Shown here: positions 45,061 through 54,848 of the stretch, piece by piece
Layout of the letters: each line of letters starts with the position of its first letter
How positions within the stretch are numbered: the stretch's first letter is position 1
DNA from: Lentzea xinjiangensis
GTDB taxonomy: Bacteria; Actinomycetota; Actinomycetes; Mycobacteriales; Pseudonocardiaceae
Direction of reading: 5' to 3'
Length of the DNA: 64,000 nucleotides
Assembly: GCF_900110955.1 (NCBI RefSeq)
Contig: NZ_FOFR01000016.1
Coordinates: 1-64,000 of the forward strand
Translations under genes and position numbers: made by a program
The notes under the pieces: generated by a model
What the model saw: only the letters and a program-made list of their open reading frames with translations
The model's database searches: none
What the model was told of the DNA's origin: nothing

Positions 45061-45485
45061 CGCGCTGCCTTGTGCAGCTCGCGCAACGCGCGCACAGACG
45101 CCACGGCGTACTCGCGGTCCACGGCCTGCACGGCCATGACCGAGATGTACTCGTCCTCCGGCAGCTCCAGACGGGCCCACGCCGCACCGTCGGGGAAGCT
45201 GACCGACAGCACGTCCTTCCAGTCGTAGTGGTGCGACGTCACGACGTTGCGCACGTCGACACCCGCGGCATCGGCCGTGACGCGCGGACGGGTCAGCAGC
45301 AGGACACCGCCCGCGAGCAGGAAACCCAGGACGATCATGGCGACCTGGTCGGAGGTCCGGAAGATCACGCCGGTCGGGGTGTTGCCGAGCAGCAGGCCGA
45401 CGATCGTGAACACGACGACGAGACCGACCGCGCACGCCCACGCGACGCGGCGGATCTTCCTGGGGCGGAAGACGACGGTGGTCAC
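45057..45485 (-). CDS. PH-domain membrane protein of the riboflavin cluster (Rv1417-like)
   Basis: The 142-residue protein has two membrane spans (VAWACAVGLVVVFTIVGLLL and QVAMIVLGFLLAGGVLLLT), then a small PH-like beta domain (DAAGVDVRNVVTSHHYDWKD, VSFPDGAAWARLELPEDEYI). GTG 45485 overlaps the ribH stop (GTGA). The same gene order, ribH followed by Rv1417, exists in M. tuberculosis. The link to riboflavin synthesis is only positional. Confidence 0.8.
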   Translation of the reverse strand: MTTVVFRPRKIRRVAWACAVGLVVVFTIVGLLLGNTPTGVIFRTSDQVAMIVLGFLLAGGVLLLTRPRVTADAAGVDVRNVVTSHHYDWKDVLSVSFPDGAAWARLELPEDEYISVMAVQAVDREYAVASVRALRELHKAAR

Positions 45486-45978
45486 GACTCGAACCCCCGC
45501 TCGGTCCACGGCTGGCGCAGGCCGCGCAGCACCAGTGCGGTGTCGATCGCGGCGACGGTGGCCTCGTACCCCTTGTCCTCCACCGAGCCCGGCAGACCGG
45601 CGCGGGCCAAGGCCTGCTCCTCGGTGTCGGTGGTCAGCACGCCGTTGCCGACGGGCGTCGACTCGTCCAGGGCGACGCGGGTGAGCCCGGCCGTCACCGA
45701 GTCGCACACGTACTCGAAGTGCGGCGTGCCACCGCGGATCACCACGCCGAGCGCGACCACCGCGTCGTGGTGGCGCGCGAGCTCCTGCACCACCACGGGG
45801 AGCTCGATCGCGCCCGCGACGCGCACGACGGTCGTGTCGGCGCAGCCCGCGTCCCGCGCGGCCTGCAAGGCGCGCTCGACGAGCTGGTCGGTGATCTTGG
45901 TGTGCCAGCGCGTCGCCGCGATCGCGACGCTCAGGCCCTTGCCGTCGAGCACGGTCTGCTCGGGGCGGCCCTCGCCAC

Positions 45979-45982
<4 letters not shown>
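45482..45982 (-). CDS. ribH: 6,7-dimethyl-8-ribityllumazine synthase
   Basis: RibH condenses 5-amino-6-ribitylaminouracil with 3,4-dihydroxy-2-butanone phosphate to lumazine. The 166-residue protein has LSVAIAATRWHTKITDQLVE, VVRVAGAIELPVVVQELA, VALGVVIRGGTPHFEYVCDS (catalytic His in TPHFEYV), NGVLTTDTEEQALAR and KGYEATVAAID. It is coupled by ATGA to ribBA upstream and by GTGA to the PH protein downstream. Confidence 0.95.
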
Positions 45983-47237
<1,255 letters not shown>

Positions 47238-47241
<4 letters not shown>

Positions 47242-47858
47242 TGGGCCTCCTCGCCCGCGATGGCCCGCAGGTGCGGGATCGCCAGTCGTTCGACGTACTT
47301 CGCCAGCACGTCGACCTCCAGGTTCACCACGGCGCCCGGCGTGCGGTGCCCGAGCGTGGTGAGGTCGAGCGTGGTCGGGATCAGGCTCACGGTGAACTGG
47401 TCCTCGGACACGGAGACGACGGTCAGCGACACGCCGTCGACGGTGATCGAGCCCTTCTCCACGACGTAGCGGGCGAGCTGCGGCGGCAGTCCGATGTGGA
47501 CGACCTCCCAGTGCTCGGCCTTCTCCCGCGCGAGCACCGTGCCCGTGCCGTCGACGTGGCCCTGCACGATGTGCCCGCCCAGGCGCTGGCCGACCGCGGC
47601 CGCGCGCTCCAGGTTGACCCGGTCGCCCGCGGTGATCTTCGCGAGGCTGCTGCGTTCCAGCGTCTCGCGCATCACGTCGGCGGTGAAGGTGCCGTTCTCC
47701 ACCTCCACGACGGTGAGGCAGACGCCGTTCACCGCGATGGAGTCACCGTGCTTCGCATCGCTGGTCACGATCGGCCCGGCGACGCGGATCCGTGCCGCGT
47801 CGGGCAGGTCCTGCGTCGCGACCACGTGGCCGAGTTCCTCGACGATCCCGGTGAACAC
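47238..47858 (-). CDS. ribE: Riboflavin synthase, alpha chain
   Basis: Riboflavin synthase dismutates two lumazines into riboflavin. The 206-residue product has the expected tandem lumazine-binding domains: first FTGIVEELGHVVATQD then GDSIAVNGVCLTVVEVENG, second GGHIVQGHVDGTGTVLAREK then KGSITVDGVSLTVVSVSEDQ. GTG 47858 has taggagga just upstream. It lies eight bases after ribD and overlaps ribBA by GTGA, giving the order ribD-ribE-ribBA-ribH. Confidence 0.95.
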
Positions 47859-47866
47859 CGTTCCTC

Positions 47867-48868
47867 CTAAGTTTGCGGAACCGCGCTGATCCGCAAGTCC
47901 GGTCCGCTCATGGTGACGTCTTCCACGGTCAGCCGGACAGCGTCCGTGATGGTTGACACGCCCGCGTCCAGCACCGCCGCGGGACCGTCCCCGAGCAGCG
48001 CCGGCGCGACGTAGGCGAGCACGCGGTCGATCCTCCCGGCGCGCAGGAACGCGCCGGCCACGGTGGCACCGCCCTCGAGCAGCACGTCCACCACGCCCCG
48101 GTCCGCCAGCGCGGCGAGCACCTCGTCCGGGTCGTGCGTGCGCAGGTGTAGCGCAGTGCGCCGGAGCTTCGCTCCAGCCGGCAGGTCGCTCATCCCCACG
48201 ACCACGGGCAACGGCTGGCGGGCCAGCGGCATTCCACCGGCGTCCCTGGCCGTCAGCGCGGGGTCGTCCGCGCGGACCGTGTTCGTGCCGACGATGATCG
48301 CGTCCAGCTTCGCGCGCAGGTCGTGGACCTCCTTGCGGGAGGTCTCCGAGCTGATCCACCGGCTGGTGCCGTCGCGCGCGGCGATCCGGCCGTCGAGCGA
48401 GGCCGCGTACTTCCACGTCACGTGTGGACGTCCCGTGCGCGCGTAGTGCAGCCACGCCCTGAGAGGACCACGACTGACTTCTTGTCGCAGCAGTCCGCTC
48501 TCGACGGTGATGCCGGCTTCTTCGAGAATCCGGGCGCCACCCGCGGCACTGGGGTTCGGGTCGCTCACGGCGTGAATGACGTGCTTGATGCCGGCTTCCC
48601 GCAGCGCTTCCGTGCACGGTGGCGTACGGCCGTAGTGCGCACACGGCTCAAGGGTGACCACCGCGGTGCCGCCTTGTGCCTTCGTGCCCGCTTCCTTCAA
48701 CGCCATGACCTCGGCGTGGGACCCGCCGACCGGCTGCGTGCCGCCGAAGCCGACCGCTCTTCCGGCGCTGTCCAGGATCACGCACCCGACCGGCGGGTTG
48801 GGGCTCGTGGTCCCCCGCACCCGCTCGCTCTCCGCGATGGCGAGCACCATCGCGTCCTCGGGCGTCAC
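47867..48868 (-). CDS. ribD: Riboflavin biosynthesis deaminase/reductase
   Basis: RibD deaminates and reduces the pyrimidine intermediate of flavin synthesis. The 333-residue protein has an N-terminal cytidine-deaminase-like domain (TSPNPPVGCVI, GGSHAEVMAL, LEPCAHYGRTPPCTEAL with zinc ligands) and a C-terminal NADPH reductase domain (VTWKYAASLDGRIAARDG, IIVGTNTVRADDPALTARD, DVLLEGGATVAGAFLRAG). GTG 48868 overlaps the rpe stop (GTGA). Both domains are complete. Confidence 0.95.
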   Translation of the reverse strand: MTPEDAMVLAIAESERVRGTTSPNPPVGCVILDSAGRAVGFGGTQPVGGSHAEVMALKEAGTKAQGGTAVVTLEPCAHYGRTPPCTEALREAGIKHVIHAVSDPNPSAAGGARILEEAGITVESGLLRQEVSRGPLRAWLHYARTGRPHVTWKYAASLDGRIAARDGTSRWISSETSRKEVHDLRAKLDAIIVGTNTVRADDPALTARDAGGMPLARQPLPVVVGMSDLPAGAKLRRTALHLRTHDPDEVLAALADRGVVDVLLEGGATVAGAFLRAGRIDRVLAYVAPALLGDGPAAVLDAGVSTITDAVRLTVEDVTMSGPDLRISAVPQT

Positions 48869-49530
48869 GCGGTACCGGCTGCCCTGGCGCGGGCGGCCTG
48901 GGCGCGCAGGGCCTCGACGGCCTTGCCGGGGTCGGCGGCGTCGTAGACGGCGGACCCCGCGACGAAGCAGTCCACCCCGGCCAGCGCGGCCTGCTCGATC
49001 GTGTCGGCGTTGATGCCGCCGTCGATCTCCACGAGCAGCGTGAGGTGCCCGGTGTCGACGAGGTGGCGCGCCCGGCGCACCTTCTCCAGCACGTCGGCCA
49101 TGAACTTCTGCCCGCCGAAACCGGGCTCGACCGACATGACCAGCAACGTGTCGTAGTGCTTGAGCACGTCCACGTACGGTTCGAGCGGCGTGCCCGGCTT
49201 GATGCTCAGCCCCGCCTTGCTGCCCGCGGCCCTCAGGTCCGCGGCCAGCTTCACCGGGTCGTTCGCGGCCTCGACGTGGACGGTGACGTTGTACGCGCCC
49301 GCCTCGGCGTAGCCGATCGCCCAGCGGTCCGGGTCCTCGATCATCAGGTGGCAGTCGACCGGGATGTCGGTCACCTCGAGCAGCGACTTCACCACCGGCA
49401 GGCCGAGGGTCAGGTTCGGCACGAAGTGGTTGTCCATGACGTCGACGTGGACCCAGTCCGACGTGGGCACCGCCGCGAGCTCGTCGGCGAGCCGCGCGAA
49501 GTCGGCGGACAGGATGCTGGGGGCGATCAT
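48865..49530 (-). CDS. rpe: Ribulose-phosphate 3-epimerase
   Basis: Rpe interconverts ribulose 5-phosphate and xylulose 5-phosphate, feeding the DHBP branch of riboflavin synthesis. The 221-residue TIM barrel has IAPSILSADFARLADELAAV, DWVHVDVMDNHFVPNLTLGL, VDCHLMIEDPDRW, VMSVEPGFGGQKF and VEIDGGINADTIEQAALAGV. ATG 49530 is used; GTG 49545 or 49542 would add a few residues. It leads the rib operon and is coupled by GTGA to ribD. A flavoprotein gene precedes it by 26 bases on the same strand. Confidence 0.95.
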   Translation of the reverse strand: MIAPSILSADFARLADELAAVPTSDWVHVDVMDNHFVPNLTLGLPVVKSLLEVTDIPVDCHLMIEDPDRWAIGYAEAGAYNVTVHVEAANDPVKLAADLRAAGSKAGLSIKPGTPLEPYVDVLKHYDTLLVMSVEPGFGGQKFMADVLEKVRRARHLVDTGHLTLLVEIDGGINADTIEQAALAGVDCFVAGSAVYDAADPGKAVEALRAQAARARAAGTA

Positions 49531-49556
49531 CGGCGTCTGGACCACGAGGGTGAAGT

Positions 49557-50057
49557 CTAGGTGTCCAGCAGGTCGAGCAGCCTGCCGGGAGCCACCTCTG
49601 AGACCACTACGACACCCGCATCGGTGAGCGTCGTGACGTGCGTCTCCCACAGCGGATGGCGGCGCTTGTCCGCATTGGCCTGAGGCATGACGACGACCTT
49701 GCAGCTCTCGACGCCGATGGCCTCGTTCAGCGCGGTCAGCGCCTGGTTGTCACCGATGCCCAGGGCCAGCTTGGCGACCGAGTTCGCACTGGCGGGGGCG
49801 AAGATGAACGCGTCGGGCGTCGGGTAGGGCTTGGGCTGGCTCGGCAGCCGCGGCTGCCACCTGATCCTCAGGTCCGTGAGCGCCTGGAGCGCCTGGAGTT
49901 CACCGGCCTCCTCGAACCACGGGACCACGGTCGGCGTCAGCGTGATCGCGAGCCGCCAGCCCCGCCGCGCGGCGGGCTCGGCGAGCTCTGTGCGGAACCA
50001 CGACTCGACACCGCCGCAACCGGAAGCGACCAATCCGAGCAACCCACGCGTTGTCAC
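49557..50057 (-). CDS. Flavoprotein-fold protein (PPC decarboxylase-like)
   Basis: The 166-residue protein has the HFCD/flavoprotein fold: VTTRGLLGLVASGCGGVESW at the N-terminus, PDAFIFAPASANSVAKLALG (FMN-binding PASAN motif) and VVVMPQANADKRRHPLW. Phosphopantothenoylcysteine decarboxylases and lantibiotic decarboxylases share this fold, but the catalytic His and the PxMNxxM clamp are not clear. GTG 50057 is chosen; the frame is open upstream to 50114. Location upstream of rpe-ribD suggests a flavin-related role by position only. Confidence 0.75.
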   Translation of the reverse strand: MTTRGLLGLVASGCGGVESWFRTELAEPAARRGWRLAITLTPTVVPWFEEAGELQALQALTDLRIRWQPRLPSQPKPYPTPDAFIFAPASANSVAKLALGIGDNQALTALNEAIGVESCKVVVMPQANADKRRHPLWETHVTTLTDAGVVVVSEVAPGRLLDLLDT

Positions 50058-50111
50058 GACTGCGATGTTAGGCGGTAAAGATCTTGATCTTCCTCGGTTA
50101 ACGTGCCTCAC

Positions 50112-50129
50112 CACGGGTGTTCACCCGTG
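50112..50129 (+). promoter_or_regulatory. Perfect palindrome in the leader of the secreted propeller gene
   Basis: The 18-base sequence cacgggtgttcacccgtg has eight-base arms with a two-base centre. It ends 16 bases before the ATG of the secreted propeller gene and lies in the 88-base divergent gap with the flavoprotein gene. It could be an operator or an RNA hairpin near the ribosome-binding site. Confidence 0.55.
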
Positions 50130-50145
50130 CACTGAGGGGAGCAAG

Positions 50146-51141
50146 ATGCGCAAGTGGAACCGGTGGCTCAGTGCCACCGCGATGACGGCCGCCCTGGTGG
50201 CGGCCACCGCCCTGCCCGCGCTCGCGGAACCGCCGCAGCACAGCGCCGCCTTACCGCTGACGTCGTTCTCGGACATCGCGGTGGCCCCTGCTCAGGGGCA
50301 CGTGTTCGTGAGCAGCAGGTTCGACCACGCGGTCGCCGTCACGGACCTGTCGGGCAACCTGGTCACCAAGCTGACGAACCTGCCCGGCGCCACGGGTCTG
50401 GCGCTGAGCCCGGACGGCGGCACGGTCTTCGTCGCCCTGTCGCAGGACGGCGCGATCGCCGCCCTGGACGCGCTGACGCTGATCGAGCGGGCGCGCTACC
50501 CGGTCGGCGAGGTGTGCCCGTCCGATCTGGCGATCACCAACAACCGGCTGTACTTCAGCTATGGCTGCTCCACCTGGGAGGGGGGCATCGGCCGTGTCGG
50601 CCTCAACGGCGAGGAACCCCGCACGGACCTGGCTGCCGGGCACTACAGCCCCCGGCAGCTGGCGTCATCCCCGGCCAGGCCAGGTCTGCTGGCGGCGGGC
50701 CAGCCGGGCCTGTCCCCCGCGGCGCTCCAGGTGCTGCGGGAGGCGGGCCACGGGCTGGTCGTCCAGGCGACCCGTGATGCGGGCGGCAACCTGTCCGACG
50801 TCGAGTTCTCGACGGACGGCACGCAGGTCCACGTGGCCTCTGGCGCGCCGTACCACATCCAGTCGTACACGAGCGACACCCTTGCCGTGCGCGGCAGCTA
50901 CAACACCGGCCACTACCCGGTCGCGGTCGCGACGAGCGCCGACACGGGCGCTCTGGCGGCAGGCACCAGCAACACCACGTCCGTGCGCATCTACCAGGCT
51001 GGCTCCCTCACCGAGTTCCGCCCCTACGAGGTGCCGGACCCGTACTCGGCCGGCTTGGCCTGGGGTCCGGGCGGCAGCTCGGTGTACGCGGTGGGCGGCA
51101 AGTGGGCTCAGTCCACGGTGCTGCACGTGTTGCAGGCCTGA
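50146..51141 (+). CDS. Secreted beta-propeller protein (YVTN/NHL-like)
   Basis: The 331-residue protein has a signal peptide (MTAALVAATALPALAEPP, cleavage after ALA) and a series of about six beta-propeller blades: FSDIAVAPAQGHVFVSSRF, ATGLALSPDGGTVFVALSQ, PSDLAITNNRLYFSYGCSTW, and so on to SAGLAWGPGGSSVYAVGGKW. It resembles lactonase or YVTN-repeat proteins but has no catalytic residues I can name. ATG 50146 follows a gagggga ribosome-binding site. It is transcribed alone. Confidence 0.8.
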   Translation: MRKWNRWLSATAMTAALVAATALPALAEPPQHSAALPLTSFSDIAVAPAQGHVFVSSRFDHAVAVTDLSGNLVTKLTNLPGATGLALSPDGGTVFVALSQDGAIAALDALTLIERARYPVGEVCPSDLAITNNRLYFSYGCSTWEGGIGRVGLNGEEPRTDLAAGHYSPRQLASSPARPGLLAAGQPGLSPAALQVLREAGHGLVVQATRDAGGNLSDVEFSTDGTQVHVASGAPYHIQSYTSDTLAVRGSYNTGHYPVAVATSADTGALAAGTSNTTSVRIYQAGSLTEFRPYEVPDPYSAGLAWGPGGSSVYAVGGKWAQSTVLHVLQA

Positions 51142-51240
51142 TGTGAGTGGCCGGGCGAGCATCGGCCCGCCCGCCCGTCACCCGGATCGGTGAACCCGGA
51201 GGCCGTTGTGCCCCATTGCGGGCCGACGGGCCCATCACTG

Positions 51241-52710
51241 TCAGACCCCGTCGCTAGCGTCCTTCCCGAGCGCTCGAGCAGGGCGTCGCAGCACCGCGCA
51301 GAACATCGCATCGGTTCCGTGCAGGTGCGGCCAGAGCTGCACGTGCGGCCCCTCCCCGAGGTCCGGAACTCCGGGGAAGAGCTCGCGGGTGTCCAGCACT
51401 TCGGCCCCGGTGCGCCGGACGACGTCAGTCACGACCCCGACGGTTTCGGAGAGATGAGGTGAGCACACGACATAAGCCACCACACCGCCAGGACGCACCA
51501 GTCGCAACGCCTCGGTGAGCAGCTCGTGCTGCAGCTTCGTGAGCGTGCCGACGTCGGTGGGCTGGCGCCTCCACCGCGCCTCCGGGCGCCTGCGCAGGGC
51601 ACCGAGACCGGTGCAGGGCGCGTCGACCAGCACGCGGTCGAACGCCCCTTCGACGAAGTCGGTCTCGCGGCCGTCGGCCACGTGCACGGTGACCGGCAGG
51701 CCGGAGGTGATCTTGCGCACGAGCTCGGCGCGGTGGGGTGCCTTCTCGACGGCGATCAGCTCGCCGCCTTCGAGGCCGACCAGTGCGGCCAGCAGGGCGG
51801 CCTTGCCGCCGGGGCCCGCGCAGAGGTCCAGCCAGCGGTCGTCGGTGCCCTCCAGCGGGGCGCGCGTGAGGGCCAGGGCGCAGAGCTGGCTGCCCTCGTC
51901 CTGCACGGTGGCGAGGCGTTCCCGGACGGGCTCGAGATCGCCCGGGTCGCCCGCCCCCGCCTCCAGGTGCACGCCGTAGGGCGAGTACGGCGCCACGTCA
52001 CCGCCGGTCATGGCGGCGAGCTCGTCGGCGGTCACCTCGCCCGGACGTGCCACGAGGTGCACCGCCGGCCGCGCGTCGTCGGCCTCCAGGGCGAGCTTCA
52101 GCGGCTCGCCACGGCTGCCGAGGGCTTCCGCGAACGCTTGCGCGATCCAGCGCGGGTGGGCGTGGGAGAAGGCCAGGTTGCCCACCGGGTCGTTGTCCGG
52201 ATCGGGCGCGAGCTCGTCGACCCACGCCGCCTCGTCCTGCTCCGCGACCCGGCGCAGGACGGCGTTGACGAAGCCCGCGATCCCGGAGCCGCGCTCGGCC
52301 CGCACGAGGTCGACGGTCGAGGCGACCGCCGCGTGCGCCGGAACCCGCGTGCGCAGCAACTGGTACGCGCCGAGGCGCAACGCGTCGAGCGCCGAGCCGT
52401 CCACTTCGGACAGCGGACGGTCCGAGCACGCCTCGATGACGGCGTCGAGCAGGCCCCGCGCCCGCGCCGTCCCGTAGGTCAGCTCGGTGGCGAGGGCGGC
52501 GTCGCGACCGGTGATGCGACGGTCGCGGAGCAGCTGCGGCAGCACGAGGTTCGCGTACGCGTCGCGCTGCCGCACCGCGCGCAGCGTCTCCAGCGCGACC
52601 AGGCGTGCCGGGTCCTCCACGGGCGGCCTGGAGGGTCCGGTGCGCCGGCGCGGCGGGTGGGGCCTGCGCGGGCGGGACGGCTTGGAAGCGCCTCGCGAGT
52701 AGTCGGTCAT
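51241..52710 (-). CDS. rsmB: 16S rRNA m5C967 methyltransferase family (RsmB/Fmu)
   Basis: RsmB methylates a cytosine of 16S rRNA with S-adenosylmethionine. The 489-residue protein has an NusB-like N-terminal domain (VALETLRAVRQRDAYANLVL, GLLDAVIEACSDRPLSEVDG) and a Rossmann methyltransferase domain: WLDLCAGPGGKAALLAALVG, the catalytic Cys in VLVDAPCTGLGALRRRPE and the second Cys in VVAYVVCSPHLSETVGVV. Its ATG overlaps the stop of the repeat-rich upstream gene (ATGA, 52707-52710). In M. tuberculosis fmt and fmu are also neighbours. Confidence 0.93.
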   Translation of the reverse strand: MTDYSRGASKPSRPRRPHPPRRRTGPSRPPVEDPARLVALETLRAVRQRDAYANLVLPQLLRDRRITGRDAALATELTYGTARARGLLDAVIEACSDRPLSEVDGSALDALRLGAYQLLRTRVPAHAAVASTVDLVRAERGSGIAGFVNAVLRRVAEQDEAAWVDELAPDPDNDPVGNLAFSHAHPRWIAQAFAEALGSRGEPLKLALEADDARPAVHLVARPGEVTADELAAMTGGDVAPYSPYGVHLEAGAGDPGDLEPVRERLATVQDEGSQLCALALTRAPLEGTDDRWLDLCAGPGGKAALLAALVGLEGGELIAVEKAPHRAELVRKITSGLPVTVHVADGRETDFVEGAFDRVLVDAPCTGLGALRRRPEARWRRQPTDVGTLTKLQHELLTEALRLVRPGGVVAYVVCSPHLSETVGVVTDVVRRTGAEVLDTRELFPGVPDLGEGPHVQLWPHLHGTDAMFCAVLRRPARALGKDASDGV

Positions 52711-53327
52711 GCGCTGTGCTCCACTGCTTGGGACTCCACTGCTTCAGGCTTCACTGCTTCGGACTTCACTGCTTCTGGCTTTCGTGCTTCGAGCTGCGGT
52801 GCTCCGGGCTGCCGTGCTCCGGGCTGCCGTGCCTCGGGCTGACGTGCCTCGGGCTGACGTGCCTCGGGCTGCCGTGCCTCGGGCTGACGTGCCTCGGGCT
52901 GACGTGCCTCGGGCTCGCGCCGGGGGCTTACCTGCTCTGGGCTTACCTGTTCCAGGCTGTCCCACCCCGGGCTTTGTGCTCCGGGCGTTCCTACCCCAGG
53001 CGTTCCTGCGCCGGACTCTCGTGCCCTGAGCTTCCTTGCGGTGGGCTTACCTGCTTCAGGCCTTCGCGCAACAAGCTTTCCTGCCCCAGGCTTTTCTACA
53101 CTGGGCTTTCCCGCTCCAGGCCTTCCAGCCCCAAACCCTCCAGCCCCAAGCCTTCCAACCCCGCGCCCTTCAGCCCCGGCGTGGAAGACGCCTGCCGGGT
53201 TCGTGCCGCCCGCCGCCCGGCTCCCCACCGGACCACGGTCGCCCACCCGAGCGGCGCGGACCGGGCCGGACCCTGCCTGCGCCCGGTCAGGCGCGGTGAG
53301 GCGTGCCCGCCTCGCAGGGCGCCTCAT
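52707..53327 (-). CDS. Pentapeptide-periodic, low-complexity protein between fmt and rsmB
   Basis: This 206-residue reading frame starts with ATG 53327, inside the fmt stop (ATGA), and ends with TGA that overlaps the rsmB start (ATGA). About 145 residues are five-residue repeats: a first set such as RPGAG, KPSVE, KPGAG, RPEAG, then 13 units of PEARQ and variants (PGARQ, LEARK, PEAVK, PEAVE). There is no known domain, signal peptide or membrane span. The four-base coupling on both sides suggests it is translated. I found no function; it could be a disordered linker protein or an expanded relic. Confidence 0.55.
   Translation of the reverse strand: MRRPARRARLTAPDRAQAGSGPVRAARVGDRGPVGSRAAGGTNPAGVFHAGAEGRGVGRLGAGGFGAGRPGAGKPSVEKPGAGKLVARRPEAGKPTARKLRARESGAGTPGVGTPGAQSPGWDSLEQVSPEQVSPRREPEARQPEARQPEARQPEARQPEARQPEARQPGARQPGAPQLEARKPEAVKSEAVKPEAVESQAVEHSA
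52719..52918. repeat. 15-bp tandem repeat array inside the fmt-rsmB linker gene
   Basis: Thirteen 15-bp units run head to tail. Eight are nearly identical (gtgcctcgggctgac and variants, from 52799 to 52918), and the five at 52719-52798 are diverged and lower in GC (ttcactgcttcgg type). Fifteen is a multiple of three, so expansion keeps the minus-strand frame and yields the PEARQ-type pentapeptides. There are no spacers, so this is not a CRISPR array. Confidence 0.85.
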
Positions 53328-54250
53328 GCGATGCGTTCCCCTGCCTCGATGCGCACGCCGCGGGCCCAGTCGGTGGCGGCCATGCGCTTCTTGCCCTGCG
53401 CCTGGACCTCGCCGAGGGCCACGGCGGTGGTCGCCGTGCCCACGAGCACGCGCTTGCGTTCGACGAGCACCTCGCCCGCGGGCAGGGTCACGTCCGGCAC
53501 GGGTGTCACCGGGCCGAGCTTGAGGCGCTCACCCCGGAACTCGGCCCACGCGCCGGGCTCCGGCGTCACGGCGCGCGCCAGGCGGTCCACCGCCACGGCG
53601 GGCGTGGTGAAGTCGAGGCGCGCGTCCTCGACGGTGATCTTCGGGGCGTAGGTGACGCCGTCGGCGGGCTGCTCGACGGCGCGCAGCGTGCCGTCCTCGA
53701 TGCCGTCCACGGTGGACAGCAGGAGGTCCGCCCCGGAGACGGCCAGCCTGGCCAGCAGGTCGCCGGAGGTGTCCCGGTCGCGCACCTTCTCGGTGACGAC
53801 GCCGAACACCGGGCCCGCGTCGAGCTCCTTGACGATCCGGAACGTCGAGGCGCCCGTGATGTCGTCGCCGTTGCGCACGGCGGCCTGCACCGGTGCCGCG
53901 CCGCGCCAGGCGGGGAGGACGGAGAAGTGGAGGTTGACCCAGCCGTGCCGGGGGACGTCCAGGGTGCGTTGCGGCAGCAGGTTGCCGTAGGCGACGACCG
54001 GGCAGACGTCGGGTTCCAGCGCGCGCAGGCGGTCGAGGAACTCGGGATCGCCCGCCTTGGCCGGGGTGAGGACCTCGATGCCGTGCTCGTCGGCGAGCGC
54101 CGCCACCGGGGAGCGCTCCAGCCTGCGGCCGCGGCCGGAGGGGGCGTCGGGGCGGGTGACCACGGCGACGACGTCGTGGCGCGGGGAGTCGATGAAGGCG
54201 CGCAGCGAGGGGAGTGCGACCTCGGGCGTGCCGGCGAACACGAGTCGCAT
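53324..54250 (-). CDS. fmt: Methionyl-tRNA formyltransferase
   Basis: Fmt formylates initiator Met-tRNA with 10-formyl-tetrahydrofolate. The 308-residue protein has MRLVFAGTPEVALPSLRAF, RPDAPSGRGRRLERSPV, CPVVAYGNLLPQ, the catalytic block NLHFSVLPAWRGAAPVQAAV, and ITGASTFRIVKELDAGPVF. It begins two bases after the def stop and overlaps the next gene (ATGA). It is paired with peptide deformylase, which removes the formyl group later. Confidence 0.95.
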   Translation of the reverse strand: MRLVFAGTPEVALPSLRAFIDSPRHDVVAVVTRPDAPSGRGRRLERSPVAALADEHGIEVLTPAKAGDPEFLDRLRALEPDVCPVVAYGNLLPQRTLDVPRHGWVNLHFSVLPAWRGAAPVQAAVRNGDDITGASTFRIVKELDAGPVFGVVTEKVRDRDTSGDLLARLAVSGADLLLSTVDGIEDGTLRAVEQPADGVTYAPKITVEDARLDFTTPAVAVDRLARAVTPEPGAWAEFRGERLKLGPVTPVPDVTLPAGEVLVERKRVLVGTATTAVALGEVQAQGKKRMAATDWARGVRIEAGERIA

Positions 54251-54252
54251 GG

Positions 54253-54801
54253 TCAGCTGGACCTGCCGAAGAGTGGGTGCGGGCTCTGCTTCAAGGTGGG
54301 CACCGTACCGTCGAACCACTCGGCCTGCCGGATCTCCCGCATGGCCTGCTTGCGCGTCTCGGTGTCGAGGCGGTCGAGGAACAGCACCCCGTCGAGGTGG
54401 TCGGTCTCGTGCTGGATGCAGCGCGCGAGCGTCTCGGTGCCCTCGACCTCGACGGGCTCGCCGTGCATGTTCCAGCCCTTCGCCACCACGTGCAGGTGGC
54501 GCTTGCAGTCCCACGACATGCCGGGGATCGACAGGCAGCCCTCGGGGCCCTCCTGCATCTCCTCGCCGACCACGTCCCAGGTCGGGTTGACGAGATGGCC
54601 CGCGAAGCCGTCGCAGTGGTAGGTGAACACGCGCAGCCCGACGCCGAGCTGAGGCGCGGCGAGTCCCGCTCCGCCGGCGTCCTGCATCGAGTCCCACAGG
54701 TCCTTGACCAGGGTGCGCAGTTCCTTGTCGAAGTCGGTGACCTCGGCAGCGGGGGTGCGCAGCACCGGGTCGCCGAACAGGCGGATGGGTTGGACGGTCA
54801 C
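54253..54801 (-). CDS. def: Peptide deformylase
   Basis: Peptide deformylase removes formyl groups from new proteins using a metal ion. The 182-residue enzyme has all three family motifs: GAGLAAPQLGVG, GPEGCLSIPGM (metal Cys) and CIQHETDHLDGVLF (HExxH-type, both His). GTG 54801 has an upstream ggag; the open frame extends far upstream but without family-like sequence. It precedes fmt by two bases, a classic def-fmt arrangement. Confidence 0.95.
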   Translation of the reverse strand: MTVQPIRLFGDPVLRTPAAEVTDFDKELRTLVKDLWDSMQDAGGAGLAAPQLGVGLRVFTYHCDGFAGHLVNPTWDVVGEEMQEGPEGCLSIPGMSWDCKRHLHVVAKGWNMHGEPVEVEGTETLARCIQHETDHLDGVLFLDRLDTETRKQAMREIRQAEWFDGTVPTLKQSPHPLFGRSS

Positions 54802-54848
54802 GCAATGCTCCTCGTGGTGGGCTGGTGGCCAGTCTACGAGGAGCGCGG

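Noticed and set aside
49531..50145. FMN riboswitch ahead of the riboflavin operon
   Set aside because: Gaps between genes are too short (26 and 8 bases) and none of the conserved FMN-aptamer blocks can be seen in the 88 bases before the flavoprotein gene.
51142..51240. Terminator between the propeller gene and rsmB
   Set aside because: Several short GC-rich inverted repeats overlap here, but none is clearly longer than chance for this composition.
52605..53651. A plus-strand frame rich in Leu and Cys (LGLTCLGL repeats) opposite the repeat gene
   Set aside because: It is the complement of the 15-bp array, runs against rsmB and fmt at both ends, and has no ribosome-binding site or coupled start.
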